A stretch of 64,000 nucleotides of DNA from Burkholderia sp. BCC1644 (lineage in GTDB: Bacteria; Pseudomonadota; Gammaproteobacteria; Burkholderiales; Burkholderiaceae), in assembly GCF_902833225.1 (NCBI RefSeq), contig NZ_CADFEI010000006.1, positions 248,001 to 312,000 of the forward strand, written 5' to 3'. Within the stretch, counting starts at the first letter, position 1. Each line of letters opens with the position of its first letter. Of this stretch, positions 44,004 through 53,099 are shown in pieces. The translations under genes were made by a program, and so were the position numbers. The notes under the pieces were generated by a model. The model had not been told where the DNA came from and searched no databases. It saw only the letters and a list, made by a program, of their open reading frames with translations.

Positions 44004-44708
44004 TCACCCTTCGAGCCGCTTCGTCCAGTCTTCGACCTGCCGCTCCGTCCGGCGCTTTTCAAGCATCTTGCGCCAGCCGGGCGGCAGCAGCGGCACGTCG
44101 CACAGCGCATCGAGCGCGGCCATGTCGAGCGTGCGCCGGTACAGGACATCGAGCACCGCCGACAGCGGCCATTGTGGATACGGGCGCTCATGCAGCGTCA
44201 GCACATCGCCCGCCTCTACCCAGCCTTCCTGCAGCACACGGTAATACCAGCCGGTCCGGCCGCTCTGCTGCACGAGCGCGGCCATTCGCGGATGATCGAA
44301 GCGTGCGTTGAGCTTCCAGCACGGCTGCCGCGACTGCGTCACCTGAAGCACCGCAAGGCCTAGCGTGAACACGTCGCCGAGACAGACATCGCGCTCGGTC
44401 ACGCCGTGCGTCGACAGGTTCTCGCCGAATGCGCCCGGCTGCGCGAGCACGTCGCGCGCGCCGATCTGCGCCGACCACCACGCATAGTGGTCGTGGGCAT
44501 AGTGGTGAACGGCCTTGTCAGGGCCGCCGTGATGCCGCGCATCGGCCTGCTCGTCGCCGGGAAAACCGAGCGTACCCAGCCACAGACGCGCATCGACCGG
44601 CTGCTTGTCGATCGCGCTCGCATGCGGTGTGCCGGCCAGCGGCCGGCTCGTGCCGACCCGCACCGCGCCGATGGCGGCCGCGATCGCCGGCCGTGCGTGA
44701 CCGCTCAT
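44004..44708 (-). CDS. yiiM: MOSC-domain protein, YiiM-like
   Basis: 234 residues. The MOSC core is seen as GDEQADARHHGGPDKAVHHYAHDHY near 50-75, then GAFGENLSTHG near 91-101 and the conserved cysteine in SRQPCWKLNARF near 129. A 3-alpha C-terminal domain follows (residues 175-230), as in YiiM. Such enzymes bind the molybdenum cofactor; E. coli YiiM reduces N-hydroxylated purines. Its ATG overlaps the stop of the DapA-like gene by four bases. Confidence 0.9.
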   Translation of the reverse strand: MSGHARPAIAAAIGAVRVGTSRPLAGTPHASAIDKQPVDARLWLGTLGFPGDEQADARHHGGPDKAVHHYAHDHYAWWSAQIGARDVLAQPGAFGENLSTHGVTERDVCLGDVFTLGLAVLQVTQSRQPCWKLNARFDHPRMAALVQQSGRTGWYYRVLQEGWVEAGDVLTLHERPYPQWPLSAVLDVLYRRTLDMAALDALCDVPLLPPGWRKMLEKRRTERQVEDWTKRLEG

Positions 44709-45601
44709 GCCGCTACGCCGTCCGGCAGTGCCGCGAGCAGGCGTTCGAGTTCGCGCGTGCGTGCGTCACCCAGCGGCAGCAGCGGCCTCCTCGGCTCGCC
44801 GGCGTCGAAGCCGCGCAGCCGCAGCCCGGCCTTCACGGTCACCGGCAACCCGCCGTTGACGATGAATTGCAGCAACGGCAACTGCGCGTGAAATACCGAC
44901 CTGGCGCGCGTCAGGTCGCCCGATCGCATCGCGTCGACCAGCGCGAGCGGCAACGCGGCATTCAGGTTCGGCGCGGCCGTGCACCATCCGGCCGCACCCG
45001 CGGCCAGCGCGGCGAGCGCCATCGGGTTGCTGCCGTTGTAGAACGGGATCGTCCCGTCGCTCAACTGCGCGAGCCGATGCATCCGGCCGATGTCGCCGGT
45101 GCTCTCCTTGACCATCGTCACGTTGTCGACGGTCCGGCAGATCGTCGCGATCAGGTCGGGCGACATGTCGACACCGCTGGTCGCCGGGTTGTTGTACAGC
45201 ATGATCGGGATACCGATCGCATCGCCGATCGCGCGATAGTGCGCGACGATCTCGTCGTTGCCGAGCTTCCAGTACGACACCGGCAGCACCATCACCGCAT
45301 CGGCGCCTGCCTGCTCGGCCATGCGCGCGCGGCGCACCGCGCCTGCCGTGGTGAGATCGGAAATCCCGACGACGGTCGGCACGCGGCGGCGCACCGCGCG
45401 AATCGACGCGATGGCGACCGCCTCCCATTCGGCGTCGGACAGGTACGCGCTCTCGCCCGTACTGCCCAGCGGGGCGATCGCGTGGACGCCATCGGCGATG
45501 AGCCGCTCGATCAGCGCATCGAGCGCTTTCAGGTCGACGCCGCCGTCGGCGGAGAACGGCGTGACCGGGTAGGCAATGATGCCTTGCAGCAGGATGGACA
45601 C
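44705..45601 (-). CDS. DapA-family aldolase/lyase
   Basis: 298 residues, one TIM barrel of the dihydrodipicolinate synthase / N-acetylneuraminate lyase family. Motifs are LGSTGESAYL (residues 45-54), the tyrosine in LYNNPATSG (136) and the Schiff-base lysine in TMVKESTGD (165). The family covers synthases, lyases and dehydratases of keto acids. Context (class II aldolase, XRE-cupin and HutC-type regulators, PhyH enzyme) points to catabolism rather than lysine synthesis. It is coupled to the MOSC gene downstream. Confidence 0.88.
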   Translation of the reverse strand: MSILLQGIIAYPVTPFSADGGVDLKALDALIERLIADGVHAIAPLGSTGESAYLSDAEWEAVAIASIRAVRRRVPTVVGISDLTTAGAVRRARMAEQAGADAVMVLPVSYWKLGNDEIVAHYRAIGDAIGIPIMLYNNPATSGVDMSPDLIATICRTVDNVTMVKESTGDIGRMHRLAQLSDGTIPFYNGSNPMALAALAAGAAGWCTAAPNLNAALPLALVDAMRSGDLTRARSVFHAQLPLLQFIVNGGLPVTVKAGLRLRGFDAGEPRRPLLPLGDARTRELERLLAALPDGVAA

Positions 45602-45651
45602 GATGTGTATTCCTCAATGATTGACTGACGAGATTGAAATGACGCACGCAT

Positions 45652-46434
45652 TCATGCGACGCAGTCCTGATGCGTACGCAGCGCGCGGCGCGCGTAATAG
45701 TCGAACGTCACCGCGTCGCGCTTCGGCTTCGAAATCCAGTCGTGCGCTTCGCGCGCCAGTGCCGGCGGCACCGGCTTGATCTCGCCGGCGGACATCGCGA
45801 GCAGTTGCAGCTTCGCGGCCCGCTCGATCAGCAGCGCGAGCATGCAGGCCTCCTCGATCGTCTTGCCGACCACCAGCTGGCCATGATGCGACAGCAGGAT
45901 CGCGCGTTTGCTGCCGAGCGCCTTCGAAATGATCTCGCCCTCCTCGTTGCCGACCGGCACGCCCGGCCAGTCCTTCAGGAACGCGCAATCGTCGTACAGC
46001 GGGCAGGTGTCCATGTGCGACACGACGAGCGGCTGTTCGAGCATCGACAGCGCCGCGACATGCGCCGGATGCGTGTGGATGATGCAGTTCACGTCCGGGC
46101 GCTCGCGATAGATCCACGTATGGAACCGGTTGGCCGGATTCGGTATGCCTTCGCCATCGACGACGTCGAGATCCTCGTTCACTCGCAGCAGGTTCGCGGC
46201 CGAGATCTCGTCGAACCCGAGCCCGAGCCGCTGCGTGTAATACGTGCCGGCGTCGCCCGCGCGGCAGGTGATCTGCCCGGCCAGGCCCGAGTCGTGACCG
46301 GCATCGAACAGGATCCGGCACGTGAGCGCGAGCTTCTGCCGCGCGGACCAGCCGCTGTCGCCCACCTCGTTTTCAAGCCGCCGCTCGGCCAGCGCGACCA
46401 GCGCTTCCTTCGTCAAATTCAGCGTTTCCGCCAT
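45652..46434 (-). CDS. Class II aldolase/adducin-family protein
   Basis: 260 residues from the ATG at 46434. The zinc-binding pattern IIHTHPAHVAALS (near residues 108-120) and the third histidine in LLSHHGQLVVG (near 170-180) are present. An upstream block GQITCRAGDAGTYYTQRLG is typical of the family. Such enzymes cleave sugar phosphates or related hydroxy acids. It lies 50 bp upstream of the DapA-like gene on the same strand and divergent from the XRE-cupin regulator, which probably controls it. Confidence 0.87.
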   Translation of the reverse strand: MAETLNLTKEALVALAERRLENEVGDSGWSARQKLALTCRILFDAGHDSGLAGQITCRAGDAGTYYTQRLGLGFDEISAANLLRVNEDLDVVDGEGIPNPANRFHTWIYRERPDVNCIIHTHPAHVAALSMLEQPLVVSHMDTCPLYDDCAFLKDWPGVPVGNEEGEIISKALGSKRAILLSHHGQLVVGKTIEEACMLALLIERAAKLQLLAMSAGEIKPVPPALAREAHDWISKPKRDAVTFDYYARRALRTHQDCVA

Positions 46435-46568
46435 GTTCGCCTCCTGACTGGATCGGGTTCGCCGCGCCGTCCACGGTCGTTTCCCCGGCATCACGAGACA
46501 CACAATACACCATAGGACACTTTGTGTCATGCGTTACAATCGGTTTTTCGAAGGACACCTGGCGCCCC

Positions 46569-47111
46569 ATGACGATTCGCCTGAAGCTGCTCAGAAAACA
46601 GAAGGGCTGGACGCTCGATGTGCTGGCCGACGAGACGGGCCTCACCAAGAGCTACCTGTCGAAGGTCGAGCGCGGCCTGAGCGTGCCGTCGATCGCGGTC
46701 GCGCTGAAGCTGTCGAAGGCGCTGAGCGTCGACGTCGAGCAACTGTTCTCGGAAAGCCACAACCGCGAGCTGATCACGGTCACGCGCGCCGGCGAGCGCA
46801 CGGCGATGGGTGCGTCGGCCGACCGCCACGCGCACCGCTTCGAAAGCATCGCGGCCGGCGTCGCGCCGAAGAAGATGCTGCCGTTCGTCGTGCACCCGCC
46901 GCACGAGTTCGTCGCGTCGACGTTCCGTGAGCACGAAGGCGAGGAATTCCTGTTCGTGCACAAGGGGCGCGTCGAAATCGAATTTCCGAACGAGACAGTG
47001 CAACTCAAGACCGGCGATTCAGTCTATTTCAACGCACTCATCCCGCACCGCACGCGCAGCCTCGGCACCGCGCAGGCGGAGATCCTGGTCATCGTCAGTC
47101 ACGACGACTAG
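46569..47111 (+). CDS. XRE-cupin transcriptional regulator
   Basis: 180 residues from the ATG at 46569. Residues 1-60 are the helix-turn-helix (LRKQKGWTLDVLADETGLTKSYLSKVERG). Residues 100-175 are a cupin (EHEGEEFLFVHKGRVEIEFP, GDSVYFNALIPHRTRS). It has the same architecture as the regulator upstream of opp. It is transcribed divergently from the aldolase gene, with a 134-bp gap, and 30 bp before the HutC-type regulator. It probably senses the substrate of this cluster. Confidence 0.85.
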   Translation: MTIRLKLLRKQKGWTLDVLADETGLTKSYLSKVERGLSVPSIAVALKLSKALSVDVEQLFSESHNRELITVTRAGERTAMGASADRHAHRFESIAAGVAPKKMLPFVVHPPHEFVASTFREHEGEEFLFVHKGRVEIEFPNETVQLKTGDSVYFNALIPHRTRSLGTAQAEILVIVSHDD

Positions 47112-47141
47112 CCTCGTCACTTCTTCGCGCAAGGACCCCCG

Positions 47142-47879
47142 ATGGTCACCAAGGCCACCGCACCGTTCCAGCAGATCAAGACGCTCGTTCGCCAGAACGT
47201 CGAATCCGGCGACTGGCGCCCGGGCGACCGCATTCCGTCGGAACTCGATCTCGCCGCGCAGTTCGGCGTCGCGCGCATGACGGTCAACCGCGCGCTGCGC
47301 GAGCTGACCGAGGAAGGCGTGCTGAAGCGCATCGCGGGCGTCGGCACCTTCGTCGCCGAGGTGAAGCCGCAATCGAACCTGCTGATGATTGCGCATATCC
47401 GCGATGAAATCCGCGCACGCGGGCACGAATATCGCTGCCGCGTAATGAGCCGGTCGAGCGAACCCGCGTCGTTCGACGTCGCGGCCGCGTTCGGGCTGCC
47501 GGTCAATACGCCGGTCTTTCATGTGGTGTGCGTGCACGAGGAAAACGGCCGCCCGATCCAGCTCGAGGACCGCTACGTGAACCCGGCCGCCGCACCCGGC
47601 TTCATCGACCAGGATTTCCAGACCGAACCGCCGTCCGAATACCTGTACAACAACGTGTCGCACTACGAACTGGAAATCGAGCACGTGGTCGACGCGTCGC
47701 TGCCGACCGTCGAGCAGGCGCGGCTGCTCGACATGCGCGCCGACGAGCCGTGCCTCACGCTCACGCGCCGCACCTGGACGGACGGGCTGCCCGTCACGTT
47801 CGTGCATTTCCTGCATCCGGGCAACCGCTACCGGCTCGGCTCGCGCTTCAAGCCGGGCGCCGGGCGCCACCCGACCTGA
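47142..47879 (+). CDS. GntR/HutC-family transcriptional regulator
   Basis: 245 residues. The GntR winged helix spans residues 1-72 (GDWRPGDRIPSELDLAAQFGVARMTVNRALRELTEEG). The UTRA ligand domain follows (residues 95-235), including the family end TRRTWTDGLPVTFVHFLHPGNRYRLGSRF, which closely matches HutC regulators of histidine/urocanate catabolism. No hut genes are in view, so the ligand may be something else. It follows the XRE-cupin gene in the same operon. Confidence 0.87.
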   Translation: MVTKATAPFQQIKTLVRQNVESGDWRPGDRIPSELDLAAQFGVARMTVNRALRELTEEGVLKRIAGVGTFVAEVKPQSNLLMIAHIRDEIRARGHEYRCRVMSRSSEPASFDVAAAFGLPVNTPVFHVVCVHEENGRPIQLEDRYVNPAAAPGFIDQDFQTEPPSEYLYNNVSHYELEIEHVVDASLPTVEQARLLDMRADEPCLTLTRRTWTDGLPVTFVHFLHPGNRYRLGSRFKPGAGRHPT

Positions 47880-47952
47880 CCTTTGTCACCCGCAACAAGC
47901 ACACGGCGGCCGTTTCGCGATGAAACGCCCGCCGGGTTCGTGACTGCACGGC

Positions 47953-48801
47953 TCAGATCGCGCCAACCTGCCCCGCGCCACGCGACCACACGACCGGAAA
48001 CAGCGGGTGGTCGAGCGCCGCGCCATCGGCCAGCTGTTCCGCGAGCCCGGGGAACTCGGGCGACGTCTTCCAGCGGCGCGGCGCGTGACGGATATCGTCG
48101 CCGACGAAGCGGATCGAGAACGCGCGCCGGCGGTTCTGCGTGCCGCCCGATGCGTGCAGCGTGAGCATCCGGAAGCACACCATGTCGCCGGGCTCGAGCG
48201 CCCAGTGGCGAATCGGGAACGCCGCGCGGTCGGCTTCGATGTCGGGCAGGTCCGCCAGGCTGCCTTCCGGGAACCACTTCGCCTCCTTGTCCATGAACGT
48301 GCGCGGCATCAGCCACGGCCCGCGATGCGAGCCCGCCACGAATTCCAGCGTCGATTCGAGCGGCACCGGATCGACCGGAATCCACATGCTGACGTTGTCG
48401 TCGCCTTCGATGTTGTAGTACGGCTGGTCCTGGTGCCATGGCGTGCGCTGCCGCGTGCCGGGCTCCTTCACGAGCAGGTGGTCGTGATGCAGCCGCACGT
48501 TCTCGGTCCCCATCAGCGCGGCGGCGACCGACGGCGCCGGCGAGCGCACGATGAAGTCGCGATACGCGTCGTTGTGCTGCCAGTTGCAGAAATCCTCGAA
48601 GAACCAGCCGGGATCGTCGGGCCGGCTCGCCACTTTCGCGCGCTCGCTCGGCTGGGCGAGATTCGCGTCGATGCCGGCGCGCAGCGCGGCCACTTCGTCG
48701 GGCGAAAAGATGCCCTTGATGCAGACCGCGCCTTCCTCGCGAAACGCGGCGATCAGTTCGGGCGTCACGGCTTGCGCGACGCGGTCGTGGATGCTCGTCA
48801 T
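47953..48801 (-). CDS. Phytanoyl-CoA dioxygenase (PhyH) family enzyme
   Basis: 282 residues from the ATG at 48801 (48828 is possible). The iron-binding HxD lies in PWHQDQPYYN near residues 133-142, with the third histidine and 2-oxoglutarate arginine in HASGGTQNRRRAFSIRF near 220-235. The enzyme is a soluble Fe(II)/2-oxoglutarate hydroxylase. The substrate is unknown. The binding-protein gene lies 31 bp upstream on the same strand, so the pair likely handles one imported compound. Confidence 0.86.
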   Translation of the reverse strand: MTSIHDRVAQAVTPELIAAFREEGAVCIKGIFSPDEVAALRAGIDANLAQPSERAKVASRPDDPGWFFEDFCNWQHNDAYRDFIVRSPAPSVAAALMGTENVRLHHDHLLVKEPGTRQRTPWHQDQPYYNIEGDDNVSMWIPVDPVPLESTLEFVAGSHRGPWLMPRTFMDKEAKWFPEGSLADLPDIEADRAAFPIRHWALEPGDMVCFRMLTLHASGGTQNRRRAFSIRFVGDDIRHAPRRWKTSPEFPGLAEQLADGAALDHPLFPVVWSRGAGQVGAI

Positions 48802-48832
48802 GGTGTGCCTGTCGATGGAATGAGTCATGGAG

Positions 48833-49636
48833 TCACGGCGCCGACGTCAGCTGCTGCTTCGTGCCGTAGATGTCGAAGTCGAAGTATTTCGCGGCGATCT
48901 TCTGGTACGTGCCGTTCGCGCGGATCGCGACGATCGCGTCGTTCAGCCGCTTCTTCATCGCGTCGTCGCCCTTGCGCACGCCCATCGCGACGCCGTAGCC
49001 GGTGATGCGCACGTCGGTCACGTCGGGGCCCGCGAACGCGTAACCCTTGCCGCGCGGCGTCTTCAGGAACGAGTAGCCGGCCTGCGTCTTGTCCTGGAAG
49101 GTTGCGTCGAGGCGACCGTTGACGAGATCCTGGTACACCTGGTCCTGGTTCTGGTACGAGACGATCGTCACGCCCTTGGTCGCCCATTCGGCCTTCGCGT
49201 AGGCCTCCTGCGTCGTACCCTGGTCGATCCCGATGCGCTTGCCCGCGAGCGACGCGGCGGTCGGCAGCAGCTTCGAGCCGGCCGGCGCGACGAGCGCGCC
49301 GGGCGACGCATACAGCTTGTTCGAGAAGTCGATCTGCTTGAGCCGCTCGTCGGTAGCCGTCATCGCGGACATGATCACGTCGAACTTGCGCGCGCGCAGC
49401 GCCGGGATCATCCCGTCGAAGCCCTGCTCGACCCACACGCACTTCGCATGGAGCTGCTCGCAGATCGCATTGCGCAGGTCGATGTCGAAGCCGGCGAGCG
49501 AGCCGTCGGGCTGCTTCGCCTCGAACGGCGGATACGTGGGGTCGATACCCCAGCGGATCGTCGACGCGTCCTGTGCGAACGACACGAGCGGCGCGAACGC
49601 CAGCGCGGTAACGAGGAGCTTTGCAGTGCGGTTCAT
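48833..49636 (-). CDS. Periplasmic amino-acid-binding protein (SBP family 3)
   Basis: 267 residues from the ATG at 49636. The signal peptide ends PLVSFAQ near residue 21. Mature blocks are RWGIDPTYPPFEAKQPDGSLAGFDIDLRNAICEQL near 29-63, KFDVIMSAMTATDERLKQ and GIDQGTTQE, typical of lysine/arginine/ornithine or polar-amino-acid binders. No permease or ATPase gene is nearby, so it may borrow a remote ABC transporter. It is encoded upstream of PhyH. Confidence 0.9.
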   Translation of the reverse strand: MNRTAKLLVTALAFAPLVSFAQDASTIRWGIDPTYPPFEAKQPDGSLAGFDIDLRNAICEQLHAKCVWVEQGFDGMIPALRARKFDVIMSAMTATDERLKQIDFSNKLYASPGALVAPAGSKLLPTAASLAGKRIGIDQGTTQEAYAKAEWATKGVTIVSYQNQDQVYQDLVNGRLDATFQDKTQAGYSFLKTPRGKGYAFAGPDVTDVRITGYGVAMGVRKGDDAMKKRLNDAIVAIRANGTYQKIAAKYFDFDIYGTKQQLTSAP

Positions 49637-50100
49637 GGCGTGTCCTTGAAAGTCTCGACGCGGCGGGCGACGCCGGCGTCCGGTGGAGGCGCCGCGCCGG
49701 GACGCCGGCACGGTGCGCGAAAGACGGGACTTCGATGAAGCTGCGATGCAGTCTAGACCGCTCAATTTTCGAGCGCAAGCGGGGGAACGAGGAGGCGCGG
49801 CGGATTGGGGGGAGATGGGGGCCGAGAAGATGGGGTGACGCTTGATTGACGGCCTTTCAGCGGGTGATCCGGGTGTTTACCCTGCGAGACGCAGGGCCGC
49901 CGTAGAGCGTGTTTTTCCGGATGTTCGCGAATTGTGGATGTCTATACCGGTGACCGCGGCGATGCGCCGACCGATGTTCATTCGACCCGACAGGCATTGC
50001 GCCCTATACCGCTACGGCATTTTTCAGCGACGAACGCTCGCTTCGAGATGTAAGATATACCTTACATCATGAAGCACTGAATCCTCGTCGGGAGGTCGCC
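49637..50100. other. Promoter region of the toxin-antitoxin unit
   Basis: 464 bases between the binding-protein start and the antitoxin start. No protein gene was supported. The right end contains the palindrome at 50048-50067 and a ribosome site GGAGG at 50090-50094. Confidence 0.45.
50048..50067 (+). promoter_or_regulatory. 20-bp palindromic operator of the toxin-antitoxin unit
   Basis: ATGTAAG and CTTACAT flank a 6-base centre (ATATAC), 34 bases before the antitoxin start and overlapping an AT-rich -10-like stretch. Type II antitoxins with an XRE domain usually repress their own promoter through such sites. Confidence 0.6.
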
Positions 50101-50580
50101 ATGCAACTCTATGAAATCGGTCAGGCCGTCGCGAAACGGCGTGCCGAACTCGACCTCACGCAGGCACAACTCGCAAAGCTCGCCGGGTTGTCTCGCCTCA
50201 CCGTCAATCAGCTCGAGGCCGGCAAGGTCAAGGATCTCGGCATCAACAAGCTGATCCCGTTGCTCGGCGTGCTCGGTATCGAACTCCTGGCACTCCCGCG
50301 GCAGCCGCAAAACGGTCTCTACAAGGCCGTCGTGAGCGCGAACGTGAGCTACAAGGGCGAATTGACCGAACGCTTGCTGGCCGACGCGTTGATCAGCGGA
50401 CATATTCCGGAAGGCTACGAATCGCAGTTTTCCGTCATCCTCGACGAGGTGCCGCTCCCCGTCGTGGTGAAGGCGGCCGAGGAAGCCGCCGAGCGCTCGG
50501 GCACCCCGCTTCGGGCCATCTGGAAAAATCTTGCCGCTTGGTCGAAGGACCTTCATCTGTATAGGGAGGTGTGGGCATGA
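50101..50580 (+). CDS. XRE-family antitoxin
   Basis: 159 residues. Residues 1-60 are a helix-turn-helix domain (IGQAVAKRRAELDLTQAQLAKLAGLSRLTVNQLEAGKV). Residues 75-159 are an extra domain (VSYKGELTERLLADALISGHIPEGYESQF) that probably binds the toxin. The stop overlaps the ATG of the toxin gene by four bases. The layout, antitoxin first, coupled, with an operator palindrome upstream, indicates a chromosomal toxin-antitoxin pair. Confidence 0.82.
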   Translation: MQLYEIGQAVAKRRAELDLTQAQLAKLAGLSRLTVNQLEAGKVKDLGINKLIPLLGVLGIELLALPRQPQNGLYKAVVSANVSYKGELTERLLADALISGHIPEGYESQFSVILDEVPLPVVVKAAEEAAERSGTPLRAIWKNLAAWSKDLHLYREVWA

Positions 50581-51266
50581 CCGCACCATCTACGTTGCCC
50601 GACGGCCCATGGCGAGGTCTGTTTCGCCACGCACTGACACTGATCGAAGAGATACGGAAGCATGGCACGTCGAATCCGTTCTGGACGTTTGGCGGGGGCA
50701 CCGTTCTCATGCTGCGCCATGGCCATCGCGTCAGCAAAGACGTCGACATCTTCGTACCCGATCCGCAATATCTTGGATACGTGAATCCCCGCATCAGCGA
50801 CGCCGCATCCGACGTCACGACGAACTATGAGGAACACGCCGGGTTCGTGAAGCTGGTACTGCCCGACGGCGAAATCGACTTTGTGGTCTCCCGGAATCTG
50901 ACGTCTCCCGGCTACGACGAATGGATGCTGATGGATCGCATCGTCAAGGTCGAGACTTCCGCGGAAATCGTCGCCAAGAAGATGTGGCATCGTGGTGATC
51001 GTCCGACCGCGCGGGACCTGTTCGATCTGTGCCTGATCATCGAGCGCGAGCCGGAAAGCCTGATGGAGGCCGGTGCGTTCCTCGTTCGGCATCGCGACAC
51101 GTTTCTGCGCCTGCTCAACGAGCATCGCGCCTTCGTACAACCGCGTTTCGACGACATCCAGACACTCGGCTACACGCCGTCCTTCGACTATTGCGTCGAA
51201 CTGGCCGAAGCATTCCTGCGGAAACTTCCTGGCGGCACGCCCGAACCAAAATCGCGCCGCCGCTAA
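50577..51266 (+). CDS. AbiEii/AbiGii-family nucleotidyltransferase toxin
   Basis: 229 residues from the ATG overlapping the antitoxin stop. The nucleotidyltransferase motif is FGGGTVLMLRHGHRVSKDVDIF (glycine-rich loop, then DVDIF) at residues 38-59. A further acidic residue sits in GEIDFVVSRNL, and KMWHRGDRPTARDLFDLCLI matches the AbiEii motif IV region. AbiEii-type enzymes transfer nucleotides to tRNA or other targets and block growth or phage. The partner here is an XRE protein instead of the usual AbiEi winged-helix protein. Confidence 0.82.
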   Translation: MTAPSTLPDGPWRGLFRHALTLIEEIRKHGTSNPFWTFGGGTVLMLRHGHRVSKDVDIFVPDPQYLGYVNPRISDAASDVTTNYEEHAGFVKLVLPDGEIDFVVSRNLTSPGYDEWMLMDRIVKVETSAEIVAKKMWHRGDRPTARDLFDLCLIIEREPESLMEAGAFLVRHRDTFLRLLNEHRAFVQPRFDDIQTLGYTPSFDYCVELAEAFLRKLPGGTPEPKSRRR

Positions 51267-51269
51267 ACC

Positions 51270-51944
51270 CTACCGCGCCCCCGCCGCCACCAGCACCCGC
51301 TCGATCGCGCCATACCCGCGCTGCCGCGCATGCTGCAGCGGCGTCACACCGTTCGAATCGGCCAGATTGACGTTCGCGTGCCCGTCGACGAGCAACTGGA
51401 CGATCCGCACGTAGCGCTCGCTGCCGTCGCCGAGCATGATCGCCTCCAGCAGCGCGGTCCAGCCGAGCCGGTTCACGTGATCGACGTTCACGCCCGCGTC
51501 GATCAGCGTGCACACCGTATCGACATGGCCGCGTTCGGCCGCCGGAATCAGCGCGGTGCCGCGATACCGGTTCGTGCTGCGCAGATCGGCGCCGTGCGCG
51601 AGCGTCATCCGCAGGATGTCGAGATAGCCGCGCGCGCCGGCATACAGGTACGGACTATCCTGGATCGCATCCTTTGCGTTGACGTCCGCACCCGCGTCGA
51701 TCAGCACGTGCGCCGCCTCGACGTGATTGCCGTGCGTCGCGATCAACAGCGCGGTACGGCCCTGCCCGTCGCGCGAATCGATCCGCGCGCCGCGCTCGAG
51801 CAGCGTACGCACCTCACCCGCGTCGCCGCGGTCGGCCGCGCTGCGCAGCCGGCCCTCGGGCGCGCCGCCGTCGGCGGCAGCCACGGCCGACGTCAGCGTG
51901 GTCAACGCAAACGAGCCGATGATCGCGATCCGTTTGAATAACAT
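51270..51944 (-). CDS. Exported ankyrin-repeat protein
   Basis: 224 residues from the ATG at 51944. A signal peptide (FKRIAIIGSFALTTLTSAVAA) is followed by about five ankyrin repeats, recognisable as DGQGRTALLIATHGNHVEAAHVLIDAGADVN and similar 33-residue units at about residues 40-215. Ankyrin repeats are protein-binding scaffolds. The signal suggests a periplasmic location. Its stop lies 3 bases from the toxin gene's stop in convergent orientation, so it is not part of the toxin-antitoxin operon. Confidence 0.85.
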   Translation of the reverse strand: MLFKRIAIIGSFALTTLTSAVAAADGGAPEGRLRSAADRGDAGEVRTLLERGARIDSRDGQGRTALLIATHGNHVEAAHVLIDAGADVNAKDAIQDSPYLYAGARGYLDILRMTLAHGADLRSTNRYRGTALIPAAERGHVDTVCTLIDAGVNVDHVNRLGWTALLEAIMLGDGSERYVRIVQLLVDGHANVNLADSNGVTPLQHARQRGYGAIERVLVAAGAR

Positions 51945-52129
51945 TCCGTTTCCTCCTTGCGCGCCGCGCACGCCGATGCGCGGCCGATGCAATGCGTCAG
52001 GCGCCGGCCCGGCGCCGCACCACGCCGCGCCGGGTCCGGCGAAACCGCGATTGCCCGCGGCGTCCGGTCATGTTAAAAGTCGTCGCACGCATTTGGAAAT
52101 GAAATGTTCGAATCCGCAAAAGTGCAGAA

Positions 52130-52993
52130 ATGAATAGACCCCTGTTCGACATCGACCTGCTGCGCGCGCTCGTGATGGTCGCCGACTGCGGCAGCTTCAC
52201 GACGGCCTCCGCACGCCTGCATTCGACGCAGTCGACAGTCAGCCAGAAGGTGCGCCGGCTCGAGGAAATCGCCGGCCACCGCCTGCTCGATCGTGGCACG
52301 CGCGACGTCCGGCCGACCGACGCGGGCGTGACGGTGCTCAGCTATGCGCGGCGCATGCTCGCGCTGAACGACGAAATGCTGGAGGCGCTGTCGGGCGCCA
52401 CGGTTGCGCTGACGATCCGGCTCGGCGTGCCCGACGATTTCGCGGCGGGCCGCACGACGCATGCGCTCGCCGCGTTCAAGCGCGAGCATCCGCAGGTCAA
52501 GCTCGAAGTGATGTGCGGCCTGAGCCGCGACATCAGCGCCGCGTACGACCGCGGCGAACTCGACCTCGTTTTGATCAAGCAGCGGCGCGACAGCCGCGAG
52601 GCCGTCGTGCGCTGGCCCGAGAAGCTGCGCTGGATCGACAGCGCGAAGCATCCGTCGATCGATCTCGACCCGGTGCCGATCGTCGTGTTTCCGCCGCGCG
52701 GGCTTTACCGCGACGACATGATCAAGGCGATCGAGGAGCGCGGCCGCCGCTGGCGGATCAGCTTCACGACGTCGAGCCTGAGCGGCATCCAGGCGGCCGT
52801 CGCGGACGGGCTCGGCATCAGCGTGCTGCCCGCGCGCGTGGTGACCGACGAGCATGTCGTGCTGACCGCGAAGCAGGGCTTCGCGCCGATCGAGCACATG
52901 GACATCGCGATCCTGCACCGGCCGACGGCCGACCCGATGGTCAGCGAACTGACGAAGACGCTCGCGGCGATGCTGGAGCACGAGGAGCAGTAA
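52130..52993 (+). CDS. LysR-family transcriptional regulator
   Basis: 287 residues. The winged helix is at residues 1-62 (LLRALVMVADCGSFTTASARLHSTQSTVSQKVRRLEE), followed by an effector-binding domain starting near 90 (IRLGVPDDFAAGRTTHALAAF). It is transcribed toward the convergent SnoaL-like gene and amidohydrolase genes and is the only nearby regulator, so control of that cluster is plausible. The ligand is unknown. Confidence 0.9.
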   Translation: MNRPLFDIDLLRALVMVADCGSFTTASARLHSTQSTVSQKVRRLEEIAGHRLLDRGTRDVRPTDAGVTVLSYARRMLALNDEMLEALSGATVALTIRLGVPDDFAAGRTTHALAAFKREHPQVKLEVMCGLSRDISAAYDRGELDLVLIKQRRDSREAVVRWPEKLRWIDSAKHPSIDLDPVPIVVFPPRGLYRDDMIKAIEERGRRWRISFTTSSLSGIQAAVADGLGISVLPARVVTDEHVVLTAKQGFAPIEHMDIAILHRPTADPMVSELTKTLAAMLEHEEQ

Positions 52994-53099
52994 GAAAGAG
53001 AAAGCCGGATGCGCCGAGGGAACGGACGGCGCGACGCCGCGGGCACGGCCGATGCGACGCGATCGCGGGGGCCTCGCACGTCCGCGCGCCCGATACCCG

